52,271 nt of DNA from Acidimicrobiia bacterium. GTDB taxonomy: Bacteria; Actinomycetota; Acidimicrobiia; Acidimicrobiales; MedAcidi-G1. Both the position numbers and the translations under genes were made by a program. Positions 16,491 through 24,469 of this stretch are shown here, piece after piece (position 1 is the first letter of the stretch; every line of letters begins with the position of its first letter). Location: the NCBI GenBank assembly GCA_012959995.1, contig DUCC01000036.1:1-52271 (forward strand), written 5' to 3'. The notes beneath the pieces were generated by a model. The model saw only the letters and a program-made list of their open reading frames with translations, was not told the origin of the DNA and searched no databases.

Positions 16491-17287
16491 GCAATCCTCT
16501 GTGTTTTACGGCCACCGGTGAAGGCCCCCCGTTGGTTCTGCTCCATGGGTTTACCGGTGATGCCTCCACGCTTCGTTCGTTAAGTCATGCGCTGGCTGAT
16601 CGGTTTACTGTTTATTCTGTTGATCTGCCTGGCCATGGTCGTACTGGCCATTTAAGCGATATTGGCCTCTACGATTTTTTGGCCACGGTTGATCTTTTGG
16701 CCGATTTTTTTGAGGAAAGAAACCTCAATGCGGCGGCCGTGTTGGGGTACTCCATGGGGGGCCGTTTGGCGTTGGCACTTAGCCTCAACTATCCGCATTT
16801 GGTAAGCCAGTTGATGCTCATTGGAGCCTCGGCGGGGCTGGCTTCGCAGAGCGAACGTTTGGCCCGACGACAGGCTGATAGTTCCTTGGCCGACGAACTT
16901 CTCGAAGACGGTTTACCGGCCTTTGTGGATCGTTGGATGGCCCAACCACTTTTTGCGTCGCAACAGGGGTTAGCGGCCGATGTTTTGGCGGCCGCTCGGC
17001 AGCAACGATTGGCCAATGACCCCGTTGGTTTGGCGGCCAGTTTGTGTGGAGCGGGCACCGGGGCGCAGCCTTCTTTGTGGGGGCGCCTGTCGGAGATATC
17101 GGCATCTACCTTGCTGCTAGTAGGTGAGCAAGACACTAAGTTTCGGCGCCTGGCCATGCGGTTGAGTACCGGGTTAAGCCAAAGCGAGACCGTGGTTATT
17201 GCCCAAGCAGGTCACGCAGTCCACGTAGAAAACTCGCAGGCCACCGTTGCTGCTTTACAAGAGTTTTTGAGCACCAACCATGACTGA
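16487..17287 (+). CDS. menH: MenH, SHCHC synthase (alpha/beta hydrolase)
   Basis: A 266-aa alpha/beta hydrolase. It has HGFTGDASTLR after the first strand, nucleophile elbow GYSMGGRLAL (Ser89), VGEQDTKF near the acid position and AGHAVHVENS with the catalytic His. MenH removes pyruvate from SEPHCHC to give SHCHC. The G-Y-S-M-G-G-R elbow and position between menD and menC support the call. Overlaps are 4 nt with menD and 8 nt with menC. Confidence 0.9.
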   Translation: MSNPLCFTATGEGPPLVLLHGFTGDASTLRSLSHALADRFTVYSVDLPGHGRTGHLSDIGLYDFLATVDLLADFFEERNLNAAAVLGYSMGGRLALALSLNYPHLVSQLMLIGASAGLASQSERLARRQADSSLADELLEDGLPAFVDRWMAQPLFASQQGLAADVLAAARQQRLANDPVGLAASLCGAGTGAQPSLWGRLSEISASTLLLVGEQDTKFRRLAMRLSTGLSQSETVVIAQAGHAVHVENSQATVAALQEFLSTNHD

Positions 17288-18272
17288 GGTCACCCGGGTT
17301 GAGATAACTCGACATGTTTTGTCGTACTGCTCTCCCATCGTCACCGCACACGGTCAACTACTTCAACGACCGGTCGTTGTGGTAGCGCTAAGCGATGATC
17401 AGGGAAATACGGGGTTCGGCGAGGCCGCCCCTTTAAATGGTTTCACTACAGAAAACATTGACCAATCGGAAGCAGCTATTCGGCAGTGGTTTTCTGCGGA
17501 TCAACCAGAAGGCCCACCAGATTTGCCCACTGCTCGGGCTGCCATCGATGGCGCTTTTTTTGATCTTCACGCTCAGCAGCGTGGCCTTTCTTTACACCAG
17601 CACCTCAACTCAGAAAGCCCAAGTCGCCTGCCGGTGGCTGCCCTCATTACCGGCTCCTCAACAGACGCCCTTGTTGAACAGGCTTTACAGAGGCAGGCGG
17701 AGGGTTTCGCTACGTTAAAAATAAAAGTAGGTGCTGGTTCGTTTGCGGTGGACCTTGAGCGGGTGGCTGCCGTGCGCTCGGCGGTTGGGGGGCGCATGGC
17801 TTTGCGCCTTGACGCCAACGGCGCTTGGTGCCCCGATGAAGCCCTTCGCAACATAGAGAAATTGTTTCCCTTTTCCCTTGAGTTTATTGAAGAGCCCACC
17901 GCTGGGTTAGCGGGGCTAGCCAAGGTACGCAAAGGGGCTGTCTTTCCGATAGCGGTGGATGAAAGCGCCGGCGACTTAGCTGGCCTCCGTCGAGCCATCG
18001 ACCTGGGCTCTGGCGATTTTTTCATTCTTAAACCTTCGGCCATTGGTGGCCTTGTGGTTGCCGAGCAAGCGGCCACCATGGCTGCTCAAGCGGGCCTCGG
18101 CGTGGTGGTCACCTCGCTGCTTGAAAGCTCGCACGGCATTAAGTTGGCGGCTCATTTTGCTTCGGCCCGGGGCCTTAGCGACCCGGCTCCTGGCCTGGCC
18201 ACCGCCGAACTCCTTACTCAGGACCTCGGCTGCCCGTCACCAATTAGTAACGGGCATCTATCGCTGACTTAA
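17280..18272 (+). CDS. menC: o-Succinylbenzoate synthase
   Basis: A 330-aa enolase-superfamily enzyme dehydrating SHCHC. It shows TLKIKVG with Lys147/Lys149 (K-x-K), metal ligands Asp178 (LRLDANGAW), Glu204 (FIEEP) and Asp227 (AVDES), and the distal Lys251 (FILKPS). VTSLLESSHG is the substrate-binding loop. As last gene of the set it ends in a 4-nt convergent overlap with the MBL hydrolase. menA, menB and menE are not in the window. Confidence 0.93.
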   Translation: MTEVTRVEITRHVLSYCSPIVTAHGQLLQRPVVVVALSDDQGNTGFGEAAPLNGFTTENIDQSEAAIRQWFSADQPEGPPDLPTARAAIDGAFFDLHAQQRGLSLHQHLNSESPSRLPVAALITGSSTDALVEQALQRQAEGFATLKIKVGAGSFAVDLERVAAVRSAVGGRMALRLDANGAWCPDEALRNIEKLFPFSLEFIEEPTAGLAGLAKVRKGAVFPIAVDESAGDLAGLRRAIDLGSGDFFILKPSAIGGLVVAEQAATMAAQAGLGVVVTSLLESSHGIKLAAHFASARGLSDPAPGLATAELLTQDLGCPSPISNGHLSLT

Positions 18273-19615
18273 GGCATGGAGTCTTTTAACGCTGATTTCA
18301 TGGATTGGCGACCGGTTTCTTCGCCAAACACCACTTCAGATTCTCGAGCGGCCGAAGCAAAAATGCCTTTCGACATGAGCGAACGTTCAGCGGCTCGGCG
18401 CTGCCAGTAAATAGCGGCCCGCACCCGGTGCGCTCCTTCGTGCAGAGGCTCAGCGGTAACGGCCATTTCAACCAAGTGGCAAGCCAACTTGAGTTCGCCG
18501 GCTTCGGCTAATTCTTGTGCTCGATCGGTAAGCGCTTCGATTGATCCAGACAACTTGACCATTTCAGCGGCCAGTTTGGCTTCTGACGCAGGTTTCAGGT
18601 TGGCGGCGTTGCCATCCCACCATCCACCGAATTGGCGGTAGACGTTACGCACCACAAACTCTGGTTCGTCGTATTGGGGCGCTATCCAAGGGCGGTCTTG
18701 TAAGTGTTCGGGCAGGGTGACTTGGTGGATAATCGCATCGATGGTGGCTCCCTGGTTCATTAAGTCCAGGGTGGCCCCTGAGAGGTACTCCAACGATTCG
18801 GCGATATCTCCCAGCACGGTTTCTACTCGGGCTCGCCCCACAATGGGTAGTCCGTGGGCGGGGTAAACCTTTTCGGCTCCCATGGACAACATTTTTCGCA
18901 TAGCTTCGGCCCATTCAATGGGGTAGCGCTGTACTTTTTGTGGGTTTCCGGCGTTGGGGAAAATCCAGGTCACAAAGTCCCCGGCGTAGACTGCTTTGTC
19001 GGCGGGGTCCCATACCCAGGTGTGATCATCGGTTTCGCCTCTTGCGTGGTGTAATTCCAGTTGGCGGCCACCAATTGACAGGTCTAATTTGTCTCGGTAG
19101 GTGAGTTCTGGTTCGGCGACGTCGTCGGGGACAAATTTTCTTTCTTTCACCCCGCCCACTCCGAAGTTCACTAGGGTCCGTACGCCGCCGAATTGTCGCC
19201 GGTTGATGATTTGGTTCCACCCGCTGGTTTGGCGGTAACGCTCGAGCCGTGGGGCGACTGCTTCGTGAGCGACCACGGTGGGTTTTTGGTCGCTGCGTTG
19301 GGCGGCATCGGCCATAAAAGCGCCGCTGCCTCCCACGTGGTCCATGTGCCCGTGGGTGTAGATGAGGCTATGCAGGGGTTCGTTTGTCCAACCACGCAAG
19401 GCGGCTACTACGGCGGTGCCCGACTGCACGCCGCTGGCGTCGATACAAATCAGGCCTTCATCGGTTTTGCGTACCCAGCAGTGAGAGAAAGATTCCACTA
19501 CTGCCAAACCGTCGTCTATTTCGACGAGTTCTTCGGTGACCCGGTTGTGGGGCGGTTCAGCGCTTCCTGAATCAATTATTCGATTGGAGAGTTCGACGGG
19601 GTCTACGGCGGTCAT
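18269..19615 (-). CDS. Metallo-beta-lactamase-fold hydrolase, alkylsulfatase-like
   Basis: A 448-aa protein with the binuclear zinc motif YTHGHMDHVGG (His88, His90, Asp92, His93). Further metal ligands are at HHARGETDDHTWVW and YAGDFV and in VYPAHGLPIVG. A C-terminal helical dimerisation-type domain includes YRQFGGWWDGN. This layout resembles BDS1/SdsA1-type alkyl sulfatases, although those are longer and have an extra sterol-carrier-like domain. AAAGGA precedes the ATG. It follows the alpha/beta hydrolase gene by 9 bp and may be cotranscribed with it. Confidence 0.82.
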   Translation of the reverse strand: MTAVDPVELSNRIIDSGSAEPPHNRVTEELVEIDDGLAVVESFSHCWVRKTDEGLICIDASGVQSGTAVVAALRGWTNEPLHSLIYTHGHMDHVGGSGAFMADAAQRSDQKPTVVAHEAVAPRLERYRQTSGWNQIINRRQFGGVRTLVNFGVGGVKERKFVPDDVAEPELTYRDKLDLSIGGRQLELHHARGETDDHTWVWDPADKAVYAGDFVTWIFPNAGNPQKVQRYPIEWAEAMRKMLSMGAEKVYPAHGLPIVGRARVETVLGDIAESLEYLSGATLDLMNQGATIDAIIHQVTLPEHLQDRPWIAPQYDEPEFVVRNVYRQFGGWWDGNAANLKPASEAKLAAEMVKLSGSIEALTDRAQELAEAGELKLACHLVEMAVTAEPLHEGAHRVRAAIYWQRRAAERSLMSKGIFASAARESEVVFGEETGRQSMKSALKDSMP

Positions 19616-19624
19616 GTGGTTCCT

Positions 19625-20491
19625 TTAGGTCAGGTGTTGGCGAACCAGTTCTTCGGCTCGTTCTAGGTTTTCGAAGAAAAAGAAATGCGAACCTTCAATG
19701 GCCTGGGCGGTGGTGCCAAGTTGCTGGGCTTGTTCTTCAAACCATGCTGGGCTGAGGTCACTGTGCGTTCCGTGCAACACGGTGGTTGAGGTGGTGATGC
19801 TGGCCAGTTGGTCAAAGGTTTCTTTGGGCCCGTGGTTGCGGTGTGAGTCAAAAATTAAGGCTTCGGTTTCGGGGTCGCAAGCCAACTCAATTTGGCCGTC
19901 GGGGCGGTCAACGAAGCCCCATCGGGCGTAGGCCTCAAGAACCTTTGGGTCTAAAACGTTGAGGGGGCGACGTGCCCCGTAAGAGGCCACCACGGTGGCT
20001 CGGTCTTCCCACACGGCACGACGTTTACGGGCCCCAATAGCCAGAGGGTGGGTACCGGTGCCGTAGTCAAAGTGTTGGGCTTCTCGGTCGGGCCCTGAAA
20101 TCGCTATGGCTTCGATGAGTAACATTTTTTCTACTCGTTGCGGTGCGGCGGCCGCTATTTCGATCGCTACTCCCCCGCCGAGCGAAACACCCAGTAACGA
20201 AAAGCTGTCAAGACCTAATTGGTCGGCAATTGCTAAAACGTCTTGGGCCATAGCGTCGTTGCCCAACAATGCTTCTTCGGTTACTTTTTCGCTTGCTCCT
20301 TGACCTCGCAGGTCTACACCGATTATCCGAAACTGGTCGCGTATGCGTTGGGCTATGGGGTGGTAGACGCCGGCACAAAAACCATTGGGATGCAGCATGA
20401 TGAGCGGTTGGCCAGAGCCACCCCAGTCCAGCCAAGCGTGTGTCAAACCCTCATGAGCAATTTGACTCTCTGCCGGTTCATGCTCCGTCAT
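19625..20491 (-). CDS. Alpha/beta hydrolase
   Basis: A 288-aa protein: HPNGFCAGVYHPIA after the first strand (oxyanion region), VDLRGQGAS, nucleophile elbow LLGVSLGGGVAIE (Ser in GVSLGG), an Asp in HGTHSDLS and GSHFFFFE with the likely catalytic His. It could be an ester, lactone or C-C hydrolase, and nothing narrows it further. AAAGGA sits upstream of the ATG, and the gene is divergent from the cyclotransferase lipoprotein. Confidence 0.85.
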   Translation of the reverse strand: MTEHEPAESQIAHEGLTHAWLDWGGSGQPLIMLHPNGFCAGVYHPIAQRIRDQFRIIGVDLRGQGASEKVTEEALLGNDAMAQDVLAIADQLGLDSFSLLGVSLGGGVAIEIAAAAPQRVEKMLLIEAIAISGPDREAQHFDYGTGTHPLAIGARKRRAVWEDRATVVASYGARRPLNVLDPKVLEAYARWGFVDRPDGQIELACDPETEALIFDSHRNHGPKETFDQLASITTSTTVLHGTHSDLSPAWFEEQAQQLGTTAQAIEGSHFFFFENLERAEELVRQHLT

Positions 20492-20509
20492 GGTTTATCC
20501 TTTTTCATC

Positions 20510-21355
20510 ATGATGCAGTTTGGTCTCCCCGTTCTTCGATTGACCACCCGGGGCATTTTCGTTTTGGGTCTTTTGTCTGGTTTGGTTTCGTGCGGGTCTT
20601 TGGCAGACCCACCTGCTTCGGTTCTACCGGTTCAACAAATGGTCGTTGAAGTGGTCGCTGAGTTTCCTCATGATGATGAAGCATTTACTCAAGGGTTGCA
20701 GTTTGTCAACGGGCAGCTTTTTGAAAGCACTGGTTTGGTGGGGCATTCTCAGATTCGTGAAATGGATTTCTCCGTGGGGCAAGCGCTCCGGTGGGGAGAC
20801 CTTGACCTCACCTGGTTTGGTGAAGGGTTTACTGCCCTACCCGATGGCCGCTTAGTCCAGTTGACGTGGAAAGCCGGGCGGGCTGCAGTGTGGGACATTG
20901 AGCCTTTTTCTTTGGCCACTACTTGGGCTTATGGCGGGCAGGGGTGGGGCATTTGTCTGTTGAACCCCACCACTTTGATCATGTCCGATGGGTCATCGGC
21001 TTTGACCTTGCGATCACCTGAAGATTTTCGGCGCCTGGGCCAAGTTGAGGTAACCCTTGACGGCCAACCGGTGGACCGGCTCAATGAGTTGGAATGTGTT
21101 GATGGGACGGTGTGGGCAAATGTTTGGCAAACCGATCTTTTGTTGGGCATAGACCCTGCTACCGGAGCGGTCACCCACGAAGTAGATGCATCGATGTTGC
21201 CGGTGGATCGTTCTTCGCTGGGATCTGATGATGTGCTCAACGGCATTGCTTTTCATGCCGAATCTGGGCATTTTTTTCTTACCGGAAAACGTTGGCCGAC
21301 TCTTTTTGAGGTGATCTTTGTGCCAGCCGATGGGGTTCCGGTTATTCAGTCTTAA
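20510..21355 (+). CDS. Glutaminyl-peptide cyclotransferase, lipoprotein
   Basis: A 281-aa bacterial/plant-type glutamine cyclotransferase. The hallmark block AFTQGLQFVNGQLFESTGLVGHSQIRE is followed by further beta-propeller blades (DLTWFGEGFTAL, LNELECVDGTVWANVW, VLNGIAFHAESGHFFLTGKRWP). The enzyme turns N-terminal Gln into pyroglutamate. A signal peptide with lipobox LVSC (Cys28) puts it on the outer face of the membrane. I start at ATG 20510. The open frame runs further upstream, but that part lies antisense to the neighbouring hydrolase gene. It overlaps the convergent methyltransferase gene by 4 nt. Confidence 0.9.
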   Translation: MMQFGLPVLRLTTRGIFVLGLLSGLVSCGSLADPPASVLPVQQMVVEVVAEFPHDDEAFTQGLQFVNGQLFESTGLVGHSQIREMDFSVGQALRWGDLDLTWFGEGFTALPDGRLVQLTWKAGRAAVWDIEPFSLATTWAYGGQGWGICLLNPTTLIMSDGSSALTLRSPEDFRRLGQVEVTLDGQPVDRLNELECVDGTVWANVWQTDLLLGIDPATGAVTHEVDASMLPVDRSSLGSDDVLNGIAFHAESGHFFLTGKRWPTLFEVIFVPADGVPVIQS

Positions 21356-22887
21356 GCGAACTTGGTGGCGATTTCTTTTTCTGACCAAAAGCCGGGGTCT
21401 GGCAACTCGGGAGCCACTTTGGCGTAGTGGGTGAGTCGAGCCACGGCGTCGTTGTTGAACATTTCTATGGCATCAAAGAAACCGGTGCCGCCGACCGCCC
21501 GGAGGGCACGATCGCCTTCACTTTTTGCTCGAGGGAGGTGCGAGGTGAGGATCAGTAGTCGGGGGGTTTCTTCGCCTGCGGTGGCCAGTACGTGGGCTCG
21601 GCCCAGAGTTTTCCAGAGCACATCGGCGCGGCGCATGCCGGGCCGGGCGCTGGTGAAGGTGCCGGATACTTCGACGTACCAAGGAAGGCCATCGGCTTGA
21701 TCGGTAACCAGGAAGGGAAAAGTTACGCCGAGTTTTCGCAAGGTGGCGTTTTCTTTGACTATTTCGAATCCGGCAGATTCCAATACATGGGCTGCGATGT
21801 CGGCGGCTTTTTTTCCGCTTTGGTGGGCTTGGCCTAAAACGTGTTCTGCGGTTTCTAAAGCAGTTTCGTTGGTAAATAGGTCAGCTTGGCTTCCCGATTG
21901 GGCGAGGTCTCGTCGACGCCAGGCGGTAAGTTTTCCGTCTCGGAGGCGTTGTTGTTCTTCGGCCACTCGCTGGTTGGCCAACGCTACGTATTCTTGTTCG
22001 AGGTCGTAACCCACTGGCCGGCGCCCAGAACGTATGGCCGCTACCAGGGTGGTTCCTGAGCCCATGAAGGGGTCGAGCACCACGTCGTCTTTGTAGGTGT
22101 AGAGGTCAATAAGCCGGCGAGGGAGTTCTACGGGAAACGGGGCCGGGTGCCCTACTCGGCTGGCCGACTCGGCATCTATGCGCCACAGGTCGAGGGTGGC
22201 TTCCATAAATTCGTCGGTGGTGATGGTGCTTTCGCTGGGTAGTTCTTCTTTTTGGCGTCGGGGGCCGGGGCGGGCTCGGTCAAAGCGTCCTTTGCTGGCG
22301 ATGATGACTCGTTCGGTCATGTCGCGCAGCACGGGATTGGCGGCTTTTCGAAATGACCCCCAGGCGACGGACCCGGTAGCTCCGTCGGCTTTTTGCCATA
22401 CCACTTCGCCGCGGAGCAGCAAGCCCAGGTCGTCTTGGAGAATACCGATGATGTCGGCGGAGAGACTGCGGTAGGGCTTGCGCCCCAGGTTGGCCACGTT
22501 TACGGCGATGCGTCCGCCGGGTTCGAGCACTCGTGTGCACTCGGCAAAGACTTCGCGCAACATGTTGAGGTAGTCCAAGTAGGAGGTGGGGATGCGGCCT
22601 TCGTTTTCTTGGCCGGTCACCGCGAGTTCGTATTCTTTGCCGACGAAGTAGGGCGGCGAGGTAACCACCAAGGCCACCGAGTTATCGGGCAGGTGGTGCA
22701 TGTTGCGGGCGTCGCCTTGGAGGCATCCGTTGCCGAGGTCGGGTACGGGGTTGACGGTTTCGTCGTCCGTGAGCACCGGCGGGGTGAAGCGCTCGTAGAA
22801 CGCAGATGCGTCGTGGCTTTCTCGGCGTCCTACACCAAATGCTTTGGTTGCGGTGCCTTTGCTGGGCTTTTTTTGATGATCACTCAC
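21352..22887 (-). CDS. DNA methyltransferase (beta-class N4/N6) with extra C-terminal nuclease-like domain
   Basis: 511 aa from a GTG at 22885-22887. Motif IV TSPPY (76-80) precedes the AdoMet motif DPFMGSGTT (272-280), the order of beta-class amino-methyltransferases. TSPPY suggests N4-cytosine, though N6-adenine enzymes of this type exist. Residues 345-511 form a separate domain with a helical start (AADIAAHVLESAGFEI) and WYVEVSGTFTS around Glu406, reminiscent of a PD-(D/E)XK-like core. No separate restriction gene is adjacent. The upstream ATG at 22956 would add 23 residues but lies upstream of the predicted promoter, and the GTG coincides with its transcription start. Confidence 0.88.
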   Translation of the reverse strand: MSDHQKKPSKGTATKAFGVGRRESHDASAFYERFTPPVLTDDETVNPVPDLGNGCLQGDARNMHHLPDNSVALVVTSPPYFVGKEYELAVTGQENEGRIPTSYLDYLNMLREVFAECTRVLEPGGRIAVNVANLGRKPYRSLSADIIGILQDDLGLLLRGEVVWQKADGATGSVAWGSFRKAANPVLRDMTERVIIASKGRFDRARPGPRRQKEELPSESTITTDEFMEATLDLWRIDAESASRVGHPAPFPVELPRRLIDLYTYKDDVVLDPFMGSGTTLVAAIRSGRRPVGYDLEQEYVALANQRVAEEQQRLRDGKLTAWRRRDLAQSGSQADLFTNETALETAEHVLGQAHQSGKKAADIAAHVLESAGFEIVKENATLRKLGVTFPFLVTDQADGLPWYVEVSGTFTSARPGMRRADVLWKTLGRAHVLATAGEETPRLLILTSHLPRAKSEGDRALRAVGGTGFFDAIEMFNNDAVARLTHYAKVAPELPDPGFWSEKEIATKFA

Positions 22888-22893
22888 CGTGAC

Positions 22894-22922
22894 ACTATAC
22901 GCGCTTAGAGCGCGCAACGCAA
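22894..22922 (-). promoter_or_regulatory. Leaderless promoter of the methyltransferase with palindrome in the spacer
   Basis: On the minus strand TTGCGT (22917-22922), a 17-bp spacer and TATAGT (22894-22899) precede the GTG start by 6 nt, predicting a leaderless mRNA. The spacer is almost filled by a palindrome CGCGC-5-GCGCG (22900-22914), a likely operator. It could be controlled by the methyltransferase itself or by an unlinked C-protein-like regulator. Confidence 0.65.
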
Positions 22923-23017
22923 TCTCTGGTTCAGCATTGTCACACCCCTCAGGCAAAATGGGTTCATGCTTTGCGGCCTGCTCCGGACGCCTTTAATACT
23001 CTTACCTAAAGGCACCC

Positions 23018-23368
23018 ATGGTCAACCCGCCGCCGTTCATTTCAACCCTTGCCCACCTAGACGGGCTCTACCTCATCGGCGGCACCCTCCCCGCACCAAC
23101 GCTTTCTCCCCTTTTCGATTTAGCTTGCCTCGATTCCTGGCAGGCACCCCCCGACTGGAGGATTGTCGGAATCGTCACCCCAGTGCTTTGCCACGGCACC
23201 ACCAAAGGCTTACTCCATCTGGTGGACCGCCAAGGAAAAACCTTCACCCTGTGCTCAACAAAAGACCACCAAAAACAGCTCTACCAAGCAGTTGGCCCAC
23301 TAAATGATCTCTGCCGAAAATGCTTGGGTCTTGCGCCGCAACTCCTCGAGCCGGGGTCAGTTAAATGA
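23018..23368 (+). CDS. Small orphan protein with C-terminal CRKC
   Basis: A 116-aa protein preceded by AAAGG 8 nt before the ATG. It begins MVNPPPFISTLAHLDGLYLIGG and has a strand-rich middle (WRIVGIVTPVLCHGTTKGLLHLVDRQGKTFTLCS). It ends with LNDLCRKCLGLAP, whose C-x2-C with other cysteines could bind a metal. Codon use matches the host genes. I do not recognise a family. It is divergent from the methyltransferase and overlaps the convergent glycosidase-like gene by 12 bp. Confidence 0.55.
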   Translation: MVNPPPFISTLAHLDGLYLIGGTLPAPTLSPLFDLACLDSWQAPPDWRIVGIVTPVLCHGTTKGLLHLVDRQGKTFTLCSTKDHQKQLYQAVGPLNDLCRKCLGLAPQLLEPGSVK

Positions 23369-24388
23369 GGCAGCAAAAAGTTCCTGCAAACGCCCTCGAG
23401 CTTGATGCCCTATGGTGGCCCAATCATAGATTGACCCACCCACCGCATCATTTTCGGTCAAGGAAAGCACAAAATCCTCAAGATCGTCCACGCTGGCCAA
23501 CGGCTCACCCGGGTCAGGCAAATCGGTGCCGTCTGCTGCCCCGATGCCCCCAATGCCGTGCACCGCCGCCGCTGGGTCACCAAGATGACTACGCAATAAC
23601 CGAATGCTCTCCCCACTGTAATAAAGCGGGTCTGCGTGCTCTTCAGTGCGAAACGACCAATAACTCATAGGCATCCACACGTCATAAAACGGAGCAATTT
23701 CTTCCCAAGGGAACCCCGGCCAAAACTTTTGATTAATTTCATCGGTCAATACCGGAGGCATAACGATGCCCCCCAACGGATCTGACCCCACATGAGCCCG
23801 CAGGTCGGCACTTAATTTAATTAAACGCAGCGACCGCACCTCAGAAGAAATCTCATCGCTATTCCATTCAATATCTACCGCAAGACCATCAAAACGCTGG
23901 CCCAAGACGGAAAAATCCGACAACGCCGTTAGTCGCTTGAGGTCTTCATCGTCGGCTGACCATTTCGGCAGATACCAAGCCACTACCTCTAGATCGACTT
24001 GGTGGCTTGCCAACAAAAACTCCGCCAGCAACCAAGGGTCGGTGGTCGGCCAAGCAGCCCGAGCATCAGAACGAGCAGCCTGCAAAAAAACCGTATTCAC
24101 CCCAAAAGCCTTCATCTCTTTAGGGTCTTCCGAGGTAACCGTAGGGCTCTGCACATAAACCGGGTCCAAATCATACGAGTCAACCCATGCCCCCAGCCCG
24201 TTGTACACCGATACCGAACGAGGCACCGAAGCATCCATTACCAGTACCGGCGAGACCGCAGAAATTGGCACCACCGAAACCTGCGGAATAATCATTTCTT
24301 GTTTACCCGAAGTAAACACAGCCACCAAAGAAAACCCCGCGACAAGAAGGCCGAACACCCCAAACGAAGAGAGCACCCGCAAGTTCAT
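23357..24388 (-). CDS. Exported glycoside-hydrolase-like TIM-barrel protein
   Basis: A 343-aa protein with an N-terminal hydrophobic anchor (residues 8-28). The body has beta/alpha-barrel features: GVNTVFLQAARSDARA, VDLEVVAWYLPKW, FDGLAVDIEWNSDE (acidic strand end), GGIVMPPV, YDVWMPMSYWSF and HGIGGIGA. These resemble COG1306/GH18-like putative glycosidases that act on cell-surface polymers. Catalytic residues are inferred only (Asp and Glu in VDIEWN). It diverges from the Tat amidohydrolase and may work with it on the envelope. Confidence 0.65.
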   Translation of the reverse strand: MNLRVLSSFGVFGLLVAGFSLVAVFTSGKQEMIIPQVSVVPISAVSPVLVMDASVPRSVSVYNGLGAWVDSYDLDPVYVQSPTVTSEDPKEMKAFGVNTVFLQAARSDARAAWPTTDPWLLAEFLLASHQVDLEVVAWYLPKWSADDEDLKRLTALSDFSVLGQRFDGLAVDIEWNSDEISSEVRSLRLIKLSADLRAHVGSDPLGGIVMPPVLTDEINQKFWPGFPWEEIAPFYDVWMPMSYWSFRTEEHADPLYYSGESIRLLRSHLGDPAAAVHGIGGIGAADGTDLPDPGEPLASVDDLEDFVLSLTENDAVGGSIYDWATIGHQARGRLQELFAASFN

Positions 24389-24469
24389 ACGCCCACCGTA
24401 CTTTCTTCAAACGAATCAAAGACCGCAGCGCCACCACCGGCCGGCTTTTGCCCGGTAACGTCGCCCCTT

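Noticed and set aside
20243-20509. N-terminal extension of the glutamine cyclotransferase
   Set aside because: Antisense to the hydrolase gene. A lipoprotein signal begins right after the chosen ATG.
23999-24469. N-terminal extension of the Tat amidohydrolase back to 23999
   Set aside because: That part is antisense to the glycosidase-like gene and is not protein-like. The Tat signal is near the GTG at 24470.
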